Below are positions 10,001-19,910 of a stretch of DNA of 38,002 bases, piece after piece (the stretch's first letter is position 1; every line of letters begins with the position of its first letter). A model generated the notes under the pieces. That model was not told the DNA's origin, did no database searches, and saw only the letters and a list, made by a program, of their open reading frames with translations. Made by a program: the position numbers and the translations under genes. The stretch comes from Pirellulaceae bacterium (GTDB lineage: Bacteria; Planctomycetota; Planctomycetia; Pirellulales; Pirellulaceae). Location: NCBI GenBank assembly GCA_028289675.1, contig JANQOL010000604.1, positions 1 to 38,002 of the forward strand. The letters run 5' to 3'.

Positions 10001-10586
10001 GGTCGTGGGGCGCGGGGATAGGGTGCTCGTTGGTGTCGTGCCAAGTTCCATCAAAGTCGTGGTAGCCAAGCAGAGTTTCCGGGCTGTCCGTGCCGGCTTT
10101 CAAGAAGTACTGGCCGCTACCAGCGAATCTCAAATACCGCTCGCCGACATAGCGCAGGTGTCCATGATTGCGGAAATCACGCCCAGACTTATCCGATTTG
10201 GCCACCGTGAATTCGCCTTGTCCGCCTTCCAGCGACACAGCTTCGTTGCCGTGCCGAAGCTCTGCGCGATATGTCCAGGTGCCCATCAACGGCGGAGAAA
10301 ACCTGGCCCGCCATTTGTTGCCAGCGGTGGCTGACGTTTCGGCCGCATTGCCGTCAGCCGCAAAGAATCCGGGGACTTCATAGCGCAGCTTGGACTCAGG
10401 ATGAATCAACCAGACCGTTAGCTCGTATTGCGCAAAGGGGCTCGATTCGGCGTCTTCGCCTTCATGCGGCCCGGCAAACGTCAATGTGACCGAATGCCAT
10501 TGTTTCAATTCACCGGACAACTCGGCAGCGTTGGCAGCGTCTGCGATCAGGGAGAGCAATAGAGTGAGTAAAATGGAATGTTTCAT
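7074..10586 (-). CDS. Secreted fusion: DUF5060-like N-terminus + glycoside-hydrolase-like (DUF4038/apiosidase-like) TIM barrel + putative carbohydrate-binding region + class C beta-lactamase-like serine hydrolase
   Basis: Likely start at 10586 (MKHSILLTLLLSLIADAANA signal peptide) rather than 10652. LSGELKQWHSVTLTFAGPHEGED...FAQYELTVWLIHP is DUF5060-like; FAHHPAIVWNVGEEN barrel strand; C-terminal SCSKSFTS (SxxK) and PGTAYAYWDEAQMTLGRML (Tyr motif). Confidence 0.85.
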   Translation of the reverse strand: MKHSILLTLLLSLIADAANAAELSGELKQWHSVTLTFAGPHEGEDAESSPFAQYELTVWLIHPESKLRYEVPGFFAADGNAAETSATAGNKWRARFSPPLMGTWTYRAELRHGNEAVSLEGGQGEFTVAKSDKSGRDFRNHGHLRYVGERYLRFAGSGQYFLKAGTDSPETLLGYHDFDGTWHDTNEHPIPAPHDPIELPSLDNGLHRYRDHVRDWRDGDPTWQSGKGRGLIGGINYLADQGVNSIYFLTMNVNGDGRNVWPWTGPWRHDRFDVSKLAQWNIVFEHMQRRGIQLHVVLQETENDHLLDSGQLGPLRKLYLREMVARFAHHPAIVWNVGEENLQTPEQQQAMADYIRRIDPYNHPIVLHNDHYAASNIQETFDPHLGQSTLDGTAIQDFHWNDVHYHTKKYVAASRAAGKPWVVCCDEMGGAQFGLPTDDNEPDHFNARSKGLWGNLMAGGAGVEWYFGWQNNSPQSDLSAETWRPRASMWQQSRIAIDFFQRYLPFTKMQSADHLARAYADYCFAKPGDTYCIYLFSGGNTRLDLERHGGPFSVHWFDPRGGGPLQRGGVKTVWGPGLVNVGQPPNHPGRDWVCLVRKTEPVFCADGRQHTIVVEAEHFSDQSKTDKRKWYTLKKSGQLPDVPSAGDPKTWVRGILSASKPASKGRFLRLLPDTRRTHDDPLIPGENFSPHPGMLAILSYRVHIDQPGRYYVWVRAFSTGTEDNGLHVGIDENWPQHGQRMQWCQGKNQWTWACAQRTEDEHCGVPMEIYLDIDEPGEHTIQFSMREDGFAFDQFLLTMDRDYRPSGAELGELVRFTRPDLPAEHHSDRSDKMMFPVEQWISKSPESQGVDSVQLRNALQYIAGHCKQDKLSEVMIIRNGVCIHQGNNTDNKHNIWSCSKSFTSTALGLLIADGRCSLDTRAADILPELRELYPDATLRHFTTMTSGFSAEGRSRWDDENEDWSWTPYVPDQPYFAPGTAYAYWDEAQMTLGRMLTRIGQRELRDYLDERVFQPTGMGDVAWLHEGEIDGIPICNGCTNVQLTARQLARFGHLFLNRGNWNGNQILPVEWVDAATRNQVSIELPVGKTDRSHVRGPGAYGFNWWTNGGENFMPAAPPKTYYASGLNHNLLFVIPEWNMVVVRMGVDGNPAMGKPQAWNSFFERLEQAILN

Positions 10587-10813
10587 CGATAACAGGTCCG
10601 GCTCGTTGATCGGAAAGCTGCTCGGAAAACTGCTCGGCAGCGTACAATGCAAGCTCGCTCAAGCAGTTGATGGGTGGGGCGTTTGGTTGCCAAATCATGG
10701 ATAGTACACGTCCATTGCCGGCGTGGCTTGGTGTCGGTCGCTAAATCTGAAATGTTTTCAAAATCCGCGTAAAACAGACGGCGTCAGAGACATTTATTTT
10801 CGGAGCAAGTTCA

Positions 10814-11395
10814 TTGTCCGACACGCCGGCTGATTTTGACGACCTGCTGGAGCAGGCTCAGCGGCCCGTACTTGGTTATCTAATCAGGCTGACGGGCTCG
10901 ATGCATGCTGCGCAGGATTTGTTGCAGATGGCCAATGTCACGGCGATCTCGAAGCAAAGTTCTTTTGCGGTCGGCACCGACTTCGTTGCTTGGTTGCGTA
11001 CGATTGCCATGAACCATTTTCGCAACCACGCGCGGAAGCAAGCCGGCGAGCGTCAGGTACCACTGGTGGATAGTGACTTGCACGAATTGATCGAACGTAG
11101 GCATCGGGAACGAATCGAAGCCAAACACCAGGTGGAACGGTGGCAGCGGGTGATGAACTGTGTGGAACGTTTGCCCGAGCACCAACACGACGTGGTGTTG
11201 CGGTTTTATCTGCACGGTCAGTCACTCCGGCAGATTGCGCAAGTTCTCAATCGAACAGCAAACGCGGTGGGTCAAACGTTGCACCGCGCGCGATCGGCGG
11301 TAGTGCGCTGCGTCCATCAACCACTTGCTGAATCGCCGAGTCCACCCCAAGAGGACTTACCCTCCAATTCCGTGGGTAGCTCACGTTATCTCTGA
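10814..11395 (+). CDS. RNA polymerase sigma factor, ECF (sigma-70) family
   Basis: LLEQAQRPVLGYLIRLTGSMHAAQDLLQMANVTAISK (region 2) and CVERLPEHQHDVVLRFYLHGQSLRQIAQVLNRTANAVGQTLHRARSAV (region 4). TTG start is uncertain. Confidence 0.88.
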   Translation: MSDTPADFDDLLEQAQRPVLGYLIRLTGSMHAAQDLLQMANVTAISKQSSFAVGTDFVAWLRTIAMNHFRNHARKQAGERQVPLVDSDLHELIERRHRERIEAKHQVERWQRVMNCVERLPEHQHDVVLRFYLHGQSLRQIAQVLNRTANAVGQTLHRARSAVVRCVHQPLAESPSPPQEDLPSNSVGSSRYL

Positions 11396-11409
11396 GGTCA
11401 TCTGAAATC

Positions 11410-14400
11410 ATGAAATCACTGGATCGTTTTGACCGGTTATTGCAGCGGCATCATGCGGGCGAACTGGGACCGGATGAGACCTTGGAGCTGCGCGAACTTC
11501 TCAAGTCGGACGCGCAACTGCTCGACTGCTACTTGGATCTTTGTCAAGTCGATGAAGAATTGGCGGCCCTACATGGTCCTTCGATGATTCCCGCCGCTGA
11601 TGACATTCGGGACAGCCAAGCCATCGCCGAAGAGCGTCCGGAGGCCGCACAAAGCCGTGGGCTATGGAGTGTCGTTACGGTCGCCGCGGCGATGCTGCTG
11701 ATCGTGGGGGTGATTGCTCAAAGTGCTTGGAAGCCGAGTGGAACTGGGATCGTCATGGCCGACCCCGAGGAACAAATCGATAGCGATGGAGCGACCCGGC
11801 GGAGTCCGAATCCGTGGAAGGTCATCAATTCGACGGGTGCGATGAGCCATCCGACGTTGACCGAAGCGTCCATCCCGAACGTGGCTTCGGCCGCGACGCG
11901 CAGAATTCAATTCAATCGTGATATCCGTCCGATCTTGTCGGAGACTTGTTTTCATTGTCATGGTCCGGACGACCATGGACGGCGAGCTGACTTGCGGCTG
12001 GACATTCTGGCGGGGGCCACGGAAGACCGCGGAGACTATCAGGCGATTGTTCCTGGCAACCTCGGCGATAGTGAGGCTTGGAATCGAATCACCAGCGACG
12101 ATCCGGACCTGTTGATGCCGCCGCCCGAATCGCATTTGGCATTAAGCGAAGATCAGAAGACGCTTTTAAGACGCTGGATTGAACAAGGAGCCGGGTACGA
12201 ATCGCACTGGGCGTTTATTCCGCCCAAGGCTCCCGACGTTCCCGAGGTTGACTTCGCCATTGGCGATGTGACTTGGGGGCGAAACGCCATCGACGCGTTT
12301 GTCGCGGCCAGACTGGCCGAATCCGAGATGGCCCCGTCGCCAGAAGCAGATCCACGTACGCTGATTCGCCGATTGACGTTCGACTTGACGGGCTTGCCTC
12401 CGACAATCGACGAGGTGCGGTCTTTTGTTGGCGAATGCCAGACAGACAAAGAAGAGGCCATTCAACAGGCGATTACCCGACTGTTGGATTCACCGCATTT
12501 TGGAGAGCGGATGGCCGTTCCTTGGCTGGATCAAGCGCGTTACGCAGACACGAACGGATATTCCATCGATGGCGGACGCGATATGTGGTTGTGGCGTGAT
12601 TGGGTCATTCAGGCTTACAACGACAACATGCCCTTCGATCAGTTTTTGACCGAACAATTGGCAGGTGACTTGTTGCCCGATGCGTCCCCTGGGCAACGCA
12701 TTGCCAGCGGTTTCAATCGGAATCATATGATCACGCACGAAGGTGGCACGATCCCGGCAGAGAACCTGACGAACTATGTGGCCGACCGAGTCAAAACGAC
12801 TGGCGAGGTGTTTCTGGCTTTGACAATGGGCTGCGCGCAGTGCCATGACCACAAGTACGATCCAATCTCTCAAAAGGAGTATTACCAGTTCTTTGCGTTC
12901 TTCAATGAACTGGAGGACCGCGGTCTGGACGGTAACTCCGGCGTCAACTCGGCGCCGCGAATTATGGCTCCTACCGTTCTGCGCAGCGATGAAGTGAAGA
13001 CTATTCAGGCCGATATCAAGGCCGTGCAAGAAGAGCTGCAGACGACGACCGACGGCTTTGACGACTGGTTGGCGTCGGAGCGTCAGCGCGAGCTTAACCG
13101 CGGACAGGGTTTCAAGTTCGTCGATGCCACGCTTTTGGACGCCTCATCGCCAAACCGGCCGGGACCGTTTGAGTTCAGCGAAGATGGCAGTGTTCGAGTG
13201 TCTGAGCCAAGCCGAGGACTGAACGGATTCAGCCACTCCATTCAGCTGGCGCAGGACTCCGTGGATTTGGTCACGGGCATCCGACTCGAGTTCATACCGC
13301 AGGAAGCTGGCCAAAACGAGGACGGTGAGAAAGCCGAAGACGCCAGCACCGGCCAAGAGGAATCGAAGCCAAAGCCGCTGGTGCTCACTCCATTTGACGA
13401 TGGGGTGCCGAAGGTGACCGCCGTACTGGTATCGGCAACGACACAGGCTGCTGACCAAGTGGATTACAACAGTCAGCGGGTGTTGAGCGAGGCGACCGCC
13501 AGCAGCACGGCCGAGGGACACCCAGCAGCTTCGGTGTTGGATGAACGCAATCTACAGTGGTGGCAGCCAGTCGGCGGTGATGGACCACAGCATTTAACGC
13601 TGACGTTCGAACGACCTGTCGATCCCGCCAACACGCCTTTTCTTTCAGTATTGGTCTTCTTCGGCACGAACCAGTCCATGCCATTCCACTGGCGGGTCCG
13701 ACCCTTTGCCGGAAACGATACGGAGAGCAAGTGGGATGAGGAAATCGCCGCTGCCATCACGCGCGAACCATCGGAATGGCAAGCGGAAACCCGGCAAGAC
13801 GTCGTGTCTGTGTTTCGTTCAAGCGCGGTCGGCCTAGATGGACTGCGGACACGGTTGAAAAATTTGCAAGAACGTCGTGACGTGTTGACAGCGGAGCATT
13901 CGACGATGGTCATGAACACCGCGGCCAAACCGAGAAAGACGTTTGTTTTGGAACGCGGTCAGTACGACGCGCCCTTAGATCAAGTGATACCGCAGACGCC
14001 AGGGGTCCTGCCCCCACTGCCGATCGTCAGTCAAAATGCGTCTGGCGTTGATGACACCAAAGATGACGATGGCGAGGCCACGTCCACACGACTCGACCTG
14101 GCCCGGTGGATGACGGATCCCAATCATCCGCTGACCGCTCGCGTTGCGGTGAATCGGATCTGGGCCATGTTCTTTGGCACGGGAATCGTTGCCACCTCAG
14201 CTGACTTTGGTTCGCAAGGCGAATACCCCAGCCACCCAGAGCTGCTGGACTATCTGGCGACCAAGTTGGTACGGGATGGCTGGGATCAAAAGCAACTGAT
14301 TCGGGAGATTGTCTCCAGTGCAACGTATCGCCAGCAATCCAAGGCGACTGAGGAGCAGCGGGCGTTGGATCCGGGAAATCGATTGTTGGGGCGTGGCCCA

Positions 14401-15045
14401 CGCTTTCGATTGCCCGCTGAGTTCATTCGTGATCAGGCACTGCAGTTAAGCGGCCTGTTGGTACCCAGAATTGGCGGTCCTAGTGTGCACCCATACCAGC
14501 CGCCAGGATTGTGGAAGGAAGTCAGCCACTTTGGCAGCACTCCGGCCACCAAACAGGTTTTTGTGCAGGACCACGGTGAAAAGCTCTACCGAAGGAGTCT
14601 GTATACGATCGTCAAGCGAACGAGTCCGCATCCGGCCATGGCTGCTTTTGATGCTCCCAACCGAGAGATGTGCGTTGTGGATCGCGGCGTCACGAACACA
14701 CCACTGCAAGCTTTGGTGACCTTGAATGACCCCCAGTTCGCGGAAGCGTCGCGGGCGCTGGCGGCCCGATGGCTGCGGGAGCAGCCACTCGCGGATGAAG
14801 AGCGGATTGTGCTGGCGTTTGAGACCGTGTTGTCGCGGCCTCCTAGCGACGCGGAGGTCGTAGCTGTTATCGACTTTTTGAAATCGGAACGATTTCGCTA
14901 CCAACAATCCAAGGACGAAGCAAGTCAGGTTGTATCCGTTGGAGAAGCTCCCTTGGCAACCGGAGTTGAACCCATTGAACACGCGGCTTGGACACATGTG
15001 GCTACGCTGCTGCTGAATTTAAGTGAGGCGCTGACTAGATCTTAG
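11410..15045 (+). CDS. Anti-sigma-like N-terminus + TM helix + PSCyt1 cytochrome c + DUF1549 + DUF1553 (PSD1) protein
   Basis: N-terminus [108 protein letters not shown] (CxxCH); [10 protein letters not shown] (DUF1549); [14 protein letters not shown] (second CxxCH); [31 protein letters not shown] (DUF1553). Confidence 0.92.
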   Translation: MKSLDRFDRLLQRHHAGELGPDETLELRELLKSDAQLLDCYLDLCQVDEELAALHGPSMIPAADDIRDSQAIAEERPEAAQSRGLWSVVTVAAAMLLIVGVIAQSAWKPSGTGIVMADPEEQIDSDGATRRSPNPWKVINSTGAMSHPTLTEASIPNVASAATRRIQFNRDIRPILSETCFHCHGPDDHGRRADLRLDILAGATEDRGDYQAIVPGNLGDSEAWNRITSDDPDLLMPPPESHLALSEDQKTLLRRWIEQGAGYESHWAFIPPKAPDVPEVDFAIGDVTWGRNAIDAFVAARLAESEMAPSPEADPRTLIRRLTFDLTGLPPTIDEVRSFVGECQTDKEEAIQQAITRLLDSPHFGERMAVPWLDQARYADTNGYSIDGGRDMWLWRDWVIQAYNDNMPFDQFLTEQLAGDLLPDASPGQRIASGFNRNHMITHEGGTIPAENLTNYVADRVKTTGEVFLALTMGCAQCHDHKYDPISQKEYYQFFAFFNELEDRGLDGNSGVNSAPRIMAPTVLRSDEVKTIQADIKAVQEELQTTTDGFDDWLASERQRELNRGQGFKFVDATLLDASSPNRPGPFEFSEDGSVRVSEPSRGLNGFSHSIQLAQDSVDLVTGIRLEFIPQEAGQNEDGEKAEDASTGQEESKPKPLVLTPFDDGVPKVTAVLVSATTQAADQVDYNSQRVLSEATASSTAEGHPAASVLDERNLQWWQPVGGDGPQHLTLTFERPVDPANTPFLSVLVFFGTNQSMPFHWRVRPFAGNDTESKWDEEIAAAITREPSEWQAETRQDVVSVFRSSAVGLDGLRTRLKNLQERRDVLTAEHSTMVMNTAAKPRKTFVLERGQYDAPLDQVIPQTPGVLPPLPIVSQNASGVDDTKDDDGEATSTRLDLARWMTDPNHPLTARVAVNRIWAMFFGTGIVATSADFGSQGEYPSHPELLDYLATKLVRDGWDQKQLIREIVSSATYRQQSKATEEQRALDPGNRLLGRGPRFRLPAEFIRDQALQLSGLLVPRIGGPSVHPYQPPGLWKEVSHFGSTPATKQVFVQDHGEKLYRRSLYTIVKRTSPHPAMAAFDAPNREMCVVDRGVTNTPLQALVTLNDPQFAEASRALAARWLREQPLADEERIVLAFETVLSRPPSDAEVVAVIDFLKSERFRYQQSKDEASQVVSVGEAPLATGVEPIEHAAWTHVATLLLNLSEALTRS

Positions 15046-15132
15046 CGCGGTTTTGCATGGCCGCGTACACCGCCCGGTTGTTTGAGCAGCCGTGGATCGA
15101 GGCGCTAGCAAAGAACTTTGGAACCACGAAGC

Positions 15133-16605
15133 ATGAGTCTTTCACTACACGACGAAGTTACAAAGCGGCAATCTCAACTGATGACACGGCGCTCGTTGCT
15201 GGGCAGTTCTGCTGCTAGTGTCGGAGCTATCGCGCTGGCAGATTTGCTGTCGTCCGAGCGAGTGAGTGCGTCGGAGCCTTCTGCCGCAAACAGCGTGCTG
15301 CCTCACTTTGCTCCCAAAGCGAAACGCGTCATCTATCTGTTTCAATCCGGTGGGCCAAGTCACGTCGACTTGTTTGACCAACACGATGAACTCGAACAAC
15401 TGCACGGCACGGATCTTCCGGGTTCGGTGCGCGGAAGCCAACGTCTCACCGGGATGACGTCCGGTCAAAAGAGCTTTCCCGTACTGAAGGCCTTGTGGGG
15501 AGGCAAGCGTTGCGGAAGCCACGGAACGTGGATCGGTAATCTTCTGCCACATACGCAAAAGATGGCCGACGACATCACGATCTTGCGTTCTTTGTGGACC
15601 GAGGCGATCAATCATGATCCGGCCGTCACGTTCATCAATACGGGCTCGCAACAGATGGGGCATCCGTCGATGGGGGCCTGGTTGAGTTATGGCCTGGGCA
15701 CCGAGAACGAGGATTTTCCCGCGTATATGGTGCTCCTCAGCCAGGGGAGCGGCAAGAATCCCGGCCAGCCGCTTTTTTCACGGCTCTGGGGCAGTGGTTA
15801 CCTGCCCTCCAGCCATCAAGGCGTCATGCTGCGTCCGGGCGCGAATCCCGTGCTGTACTTGCAAAACCCGCAAGGTGTGTCCCGAGACTCACGTCGCAGT
15901 CTGTTGGACACGCTCGGCCAGCTGAATCGAATGCACGCCGAAGCCGCTGGCTCCGAGGAAACGCTGTCGCGCATCGAGGCTTACGAAATGGCCTACCGCA
16001 TGCAAACATCGGTACCGGACTTGACCGACTTGTCTGACGAACCCGAGTCGACTTTTCAGTTGTATGGCGATGATGCCCGCCGACCAGGCAGCTTTGCGGC
16101 GAATTGCCTGCTCGCGCGCCGCATGGCGCAACGTGGCGTTCGTTTCATCCAGCTGTTTCATCGCGGTTGGGATCAGCACATATCGATCAAGAATCAACTG
16201 CCGCGTCAATGCCGCGACGTCGACCAGGCATCAGCGGCGCTGGTTCAGGATTTGAAGCGCTTGAGCATGCTGGACGACACGCTGGTGATCTGGGGAGGCG
16301 AGTTTGGACGCACGGTTTACAGTCAGGGGGCTTTCGGTAGCCCGACGTCAGGCCGCGATCACCATGGTCGCTGTTTTTCCATTTGGATGGCCGGCGGCGG
16401 TATCAAAGCGGGGTACGACTACGGCAAGACTGATGAGTTTGCTTACAACATCGTCGAAAATCCGGTTCACATCCGCGATCTGAACGCGACGATCCTGCAT
16501 CAACTAGGCATCGACCACGAACGATTCACGTTCAAGTTCCGTGGGCTGAATCAACGTCTCACCGGTGTCGAAGAAGCAAATGTTGTGAAAGACATTCTCG
16601 CCTGA
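15133..16605 (+). CDS. DUF1501 domain-containing protein, Tat-like N-terminus
   Basis: [23 protein letters not shown] twin-arginine signal; [64 protein letters not shown] motif. ATG at 15133 preferred over TTG at 15118. Confidence 0.94.
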   Translation: MSLSLHDEVTKRQSQLMTRRSLLGSSAASVGAIALADLLSSERVSASEPSAANSVLPHFAPKAKRVIYLFQSGGPSHVDLFDQHDELEQLHGTDLPGSVRGSQRLTGMTSGQKSFPVLKALWGGKRCGSHGTWIGNLLPHTQKMADDITILRSLWTEAINHDPAVTFINTGSQQMGHPSMGAWLSYGLGTENEDFPAYMVLLSQGSGKNPGQPLFSRLWGSGYLPSSHQGVMLRPGANPVLYLQNPQGVSRDSRRSLLDTLGQLNRMHAEAAGSEETLSRIEAYEMAYRMQTSVPDLTDLSDEPESTFQLYGDDARRPGSFAANCLLARRMAQRGVRFIQLFHRGWDQHISIKNQLPRQCRDVDQASAALVQDLKRLSMLDDTLVIWGGEFGRTVYSQGAFGSPTSGRDHHGRCFSIWMAGGGIKAGYDYGKTDEFAYNIVENPVHIRDLNATILHQLGIDHERFTFKFRGLNQRLTGVEEANVVKDILA

Positions 16606-16664
16606 TGCAGTTTGATTTATTGCGAGATGTGCGGGCGACTCGTACTCGACGCATCTAAGACCGG

Positions 16665-18071
16665 CTACCTACCCGCGGCACCCGACATCAACCCCACCGT
16701 GTTCTCCGCGATGACCCGATAGCTGGACGTCGGAGAAGCCACGTCATCGACAAACTGCATCTTGACCAACGGTTGCAATGGAGTATCGCTGTACTGGAGT
16801 CCCTGAAATACGGTGCGGCCTCGTTTGTTGTTGGGTTTGCTTGGGATCGTCGCAATGATCTTGCCGTCTCGCTCGATGTGAAAGCGAGCAATGCCGCTTT
16901 CCAGATCGGCCTCTGCTTCCCAGTGAATCACATTGCCTTTTCGCGACACGTTGGTCGGCATCGGCGGTGGAGTGTCATCGCTAACGCTCGTGTCGTTCAC
17001 ATACTCCATCCATTTCCGGGCAATCACCTCGTTCGGCAGCCAGCCGAGCTTGAGCGGATCACCGCTCGCATCGCTCGCGGGTGTGACCTTCCGACCCGTC
17101 GGCTCCGATAGCCAACCGGCATCTGAAGGCAATTCATGCATGGAGGTCGACTCATCGGAGCGTAATCGCAACGATAAACACGTGTCGAACCAAGGAATGG
17201 CCAAATAGCGTTGATTGCCACATTCGTGGGACGTCAACGGATCAACGGCAACGCCAATGAGGCCCTTTCGTGATCGGAAGTGCTCAAAGAAACTGCGGAC
17301 GTTGGGCCAAACTTTTGCGAACCGTCCTTCGTCGTTGGTCACACCTTCGCGAGTTCCCAAGTTGCACATAACGGGCACGTTCAAGCTGCCGTGATTCATC
17401 TTAAAAGGTCTCGTGTCGGGGCGCTCCGGGTCGGGCTGTAGTCGTGGAGCGCCGGAACGAAGCCAAGCAGCAACGACCCGTTCTGGGTGAAGCAATAACA
17501 TGCCGCCAACCCATGAGGCTCCACCACTATGTCCCCACAGGGCCCAGGGCACGGTTTGCAATTCGGAATGACCGGATTGTTCGCCGAGATCACGTAACGC
17601 ACGTTGAAAGGCCGCGCCGGACCCATTCCTTGGATCGCACCATCGTTGGCAAACCACGCCATCGGGCGCTTCATACGCTGGCGATAACAAAACGCAGTCG
17701 TGCTTCTTCGCCAACTGCTGCCAGTGCAGATCGTAGGCACCGGTCAGCCCCGACTTGCACGAGCCCGTACCACAACCGTGTTGATGGACGACAATGCCCC
17801 GCAGTCGGTCGACCGCAGGAATCCAAATCGTAAAGTTGACCGGTACCGCCAACTTCGATTCGCCGTCTTCCCGCTCATAGCGAACTCGATAGTACGGTGG
17901 TTTCGCCTCCGGGTAGATAGCGAAGGCCTGAATCTGGGCCTGGGCGCTACCCACCTGCGTCAGAAGACAGCCCAAGATACCGATGACAATAGATGGTACG
18001 TTGGATCGTCGCTTCTGAGGTGGGTTCGCGAAAGCTACCAGCTGCGCGACACGCGGATTGGAATCCAGCAT
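16665..18071 (-). CDS. Secreted alpha/beta-hydrolase fold protein with C-terminal fibronectin type III-like domain
   Basis: Hydrophobic N-terminal segment VPSIVIGILGCLLTQVGSAQA; nucleophile elbow ALWGHSGGASWVGGMLL; C-term PPPMPTNVSRKGNVIHWEAEADLESGIARFHIERDGKII...YRVIAENTVGL. Confidence 0.75.
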   Translation of the reverse strand: MLDSNPRVAQLVAFANPPQKRRSNVPSIVIGILGCLLTQVGSAQAQIQAFAIYPEAKPPYYRVRYEREDGESKLAVPVNFTIWIPAVDRLRGIVVHQHGCGTGSCKSGLTGAYDLHWQQLAKKHDCVLLSPAYEAPDGVVCQRWCDPRNGSGAAFQRALRDLGEQSGHSELQTVPWALWGHSGGASWVGGMLLLHPERVVAAWLRSGAPRLQPDPERPDTRPFKMNHGSLNVPVMCNLGTREGVTNDEGRFAKVWPNVRSFFEHFRSRKGLIGVAVDPLTSHECGNQRYLAIPWFDTCLSLRLRSDESTSMHELPSDAGWLSEPTGRKVTPASDASGDPLKLGWLPNEVIARKWMEYVNDTSVSDDTPPPMPTNVSRKGNVIHWEAEADLESGIARFHIERDGKIIATIPSKPNNKRGRTVFQGLQYSDTPLQPLVKMQFVDDVASPTSSYRVIAENTVGLMSGAAGR

Positions 18072-18306
18072 TTGTCATTCTCGATTTGGTACTTGCGGTG
18101 GTTGCGACTCCATTGAGGTAGCCGATTGCTGGATTTTATTCGAGGTAAGATGGCGATGCGATCACACGCGTCCAAAACATCGATGATTCGCTGCATAGGA
18201 TTTGGTCACCAGAAATCTGCCAGTAGAAGATTGAACGTGTAACGGTCTGGCGTTCATTCCTGGGAGAGCAAACATCCGACAATCCCCCCAAGCCGTGAGG
18301 CAGGTG

Positions 18307-19872
18307 ATGAAAAAATCGTGGTCACGCCGTCGTTTTCTTTCCTCGGGCAGTCTGCTGTCAGCTTCATTGGGAGCCTCCGGAGTAGCGGCCCTGGGCAATC
18401 TGGCTCCACTTCGCGCGGACGACTCCAAGCTCGAGGGCAATACCAAGCTGATGTCGGATGGGCTGCGGGCCGACGTCGAGATCGAGCGTCTGGTGCGGTT
18501 GATCGACCAGACTCCGCGCGAGCAGGCCGTCGAAATGATGGTCAACCAGCTCCGTTCCGGAGTCAGCTACCGAAGCTTTCTGAGCGCGGTATTTGTAGCT
18601 GCGGGGCGCTTCAATATGTCACCGCACAAAGTGCTGATGGTCAATTCGGCACATCGTATCAGCCTCGATATGCCGCGGGAACAGATGCTGTTACCGATGT
18701 TTTGGGCGCTCGATACGCTGATGCACGAGCGGAAAGACGGACTTCGGCACGAAGCGTTCGAGTTGCGGAGCATCTCGCCGTCCGCAGCCGAATCCGAACT
18801 GGCAGACGCCATGAATCGTTTTGATTCGGAACGCGCCACGTCAGCGATACTGGTGCTATCGCGAACCATCGGACCCCGACCGGCAATGAGCCGCTTGTGG
18901 CGATATGCAGCGCGAGACTTCAGCTTTATTGGGCACCGCGCGATCGCCATGGCGAATTCGTGGCGTGTGTTGGAAACGATTGGTTGGGAAAACGCCGAGC
19001 CGATGTTTGAGTTCGTAATCCGGCAACTCAATGGCGGAAAATGGGAGCACTGGTGTCACGACGAAAACGTCGCTCGGGCGAAAGAACTAGATAAGCTGCC
19101 CGCCACCTGGGCCGGAACAAAATCGAATCCGGCAGCCACGGAAGAATTGCTCGAGACATTTCGGAAGGAAGATCATTTTGCCGCGTGCAAACATGCCTAC
19201 GAGTTGCTCGTCGAAGGTAGAGCCCAAGCTGCCGCAATTTGGGACGCGGTGTATTTGATTGGCGGCGAGTTCATGATGAGCTATCCCGTAGCCGACTATA
19301 TCCGTGCGGCTCCGCTACATACGAATACGTCGTCCGAGGCATTGCGCGTGGCCTTCGATCGGTGTGGCGACCCGGAAGTTCGGCTGTATACGTTATTGCA
19401 AGCGGTTGCCTGGGCGGGCAACTTCTTCAGCGTAGGTCGTGAACGAGATAATCTGCGGCCTATCAAGATCACCGAGATTCCCGAAGTCGAAGTTCCTCAA
19501 CAGCCCAGCCAAGCCGTCGAGGCGATCTTTTCCACTCAACCGCGTCAGCGGTTCGTCGAAGATGACCTGTCCAAGTCACGCGGTGTCATCGGTAGTCGCG
19601 AAGAAATGGATCAAGCATCACAAATGGCCTTTGCGTTCGCCAAACAACATGAAAACCACACCGAGTTCCTGTCGACGGCCCGCACCGTTACGGCGATGAA
19701 AGCAACTCAGAACACGCATGACGTCAAGTTTCCGGCCGCGATTTTTGACACTTACCGGCGCATTTCTCCCGAGTGGCGTCCGCATGTCATTGCCGCGTCG
19801 ATGCACCACCTTCACAGTTCCAAGATGCTTGACAATGCAGCGACCCAACAGATGAAGGAGCTGCTGGGTTGA
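18307..19872 (+). CDS. Tat-exported all-alpha protein of unknown function (possible questin-oxidase-like fold)
   Basis: MKKSWSRRRFLSSGSLLSASLGASGVAALG twin-arginine signal; helical sequence with conserved-looking His motifs FIGHRAIAMANSWRVLETIG and LHTNTSSEALRVAFDRCGDPEVRLYTLLQAVAWAG. Confidence 0.7.
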   Translation: MKKSWSRRRFLSSGSLLSASLGASGVAALGNLAPLRADDSKLEGNTKLMSDGLRADVEIERLVRLIDQTPREQAVEMMVNQLRSGVSYRSFLSAVFVAAGRFNMSPHKVLMVNSAHRISLDMPREQMLLPMFWALDTLMHERKDGLRHEAFELRSISPSAAESELADAMNRFDSERATSAILVLSRTIGPRPAMSRLWRYAARDFSFIGHRAIAMANSWRVLETIGWENAEPMFEFVIRQLNGGKWEHWCHDENVARAKELDKLPATWAGTKSNPAATEELLETFRKEDHFAACKHAYELLVEGRAQAAAIWDAVYLIGGEFMMSYPVADYIRAAPLHTNTSSEALRVAFDRCGDPEVRLYTLLQAVAWAGNFFSVGRERDNLRPIKITEIPEVEVPQQPSQAVEAIFSTQPRQRFVEDDLSKSRGVIGSREEMDQASQMAFAFAKQHENHTEFLSTARTVTAMKATQNTHDVKFPAAIFDTYRRISPEWRPHVIAASMHHLHSSKMLDNAATQQMKELLG

Positions 19873-19910
19873 TCCAACCAGGCATTGTCCGAGCAGTCAT
19901 GGTCAGTTTT

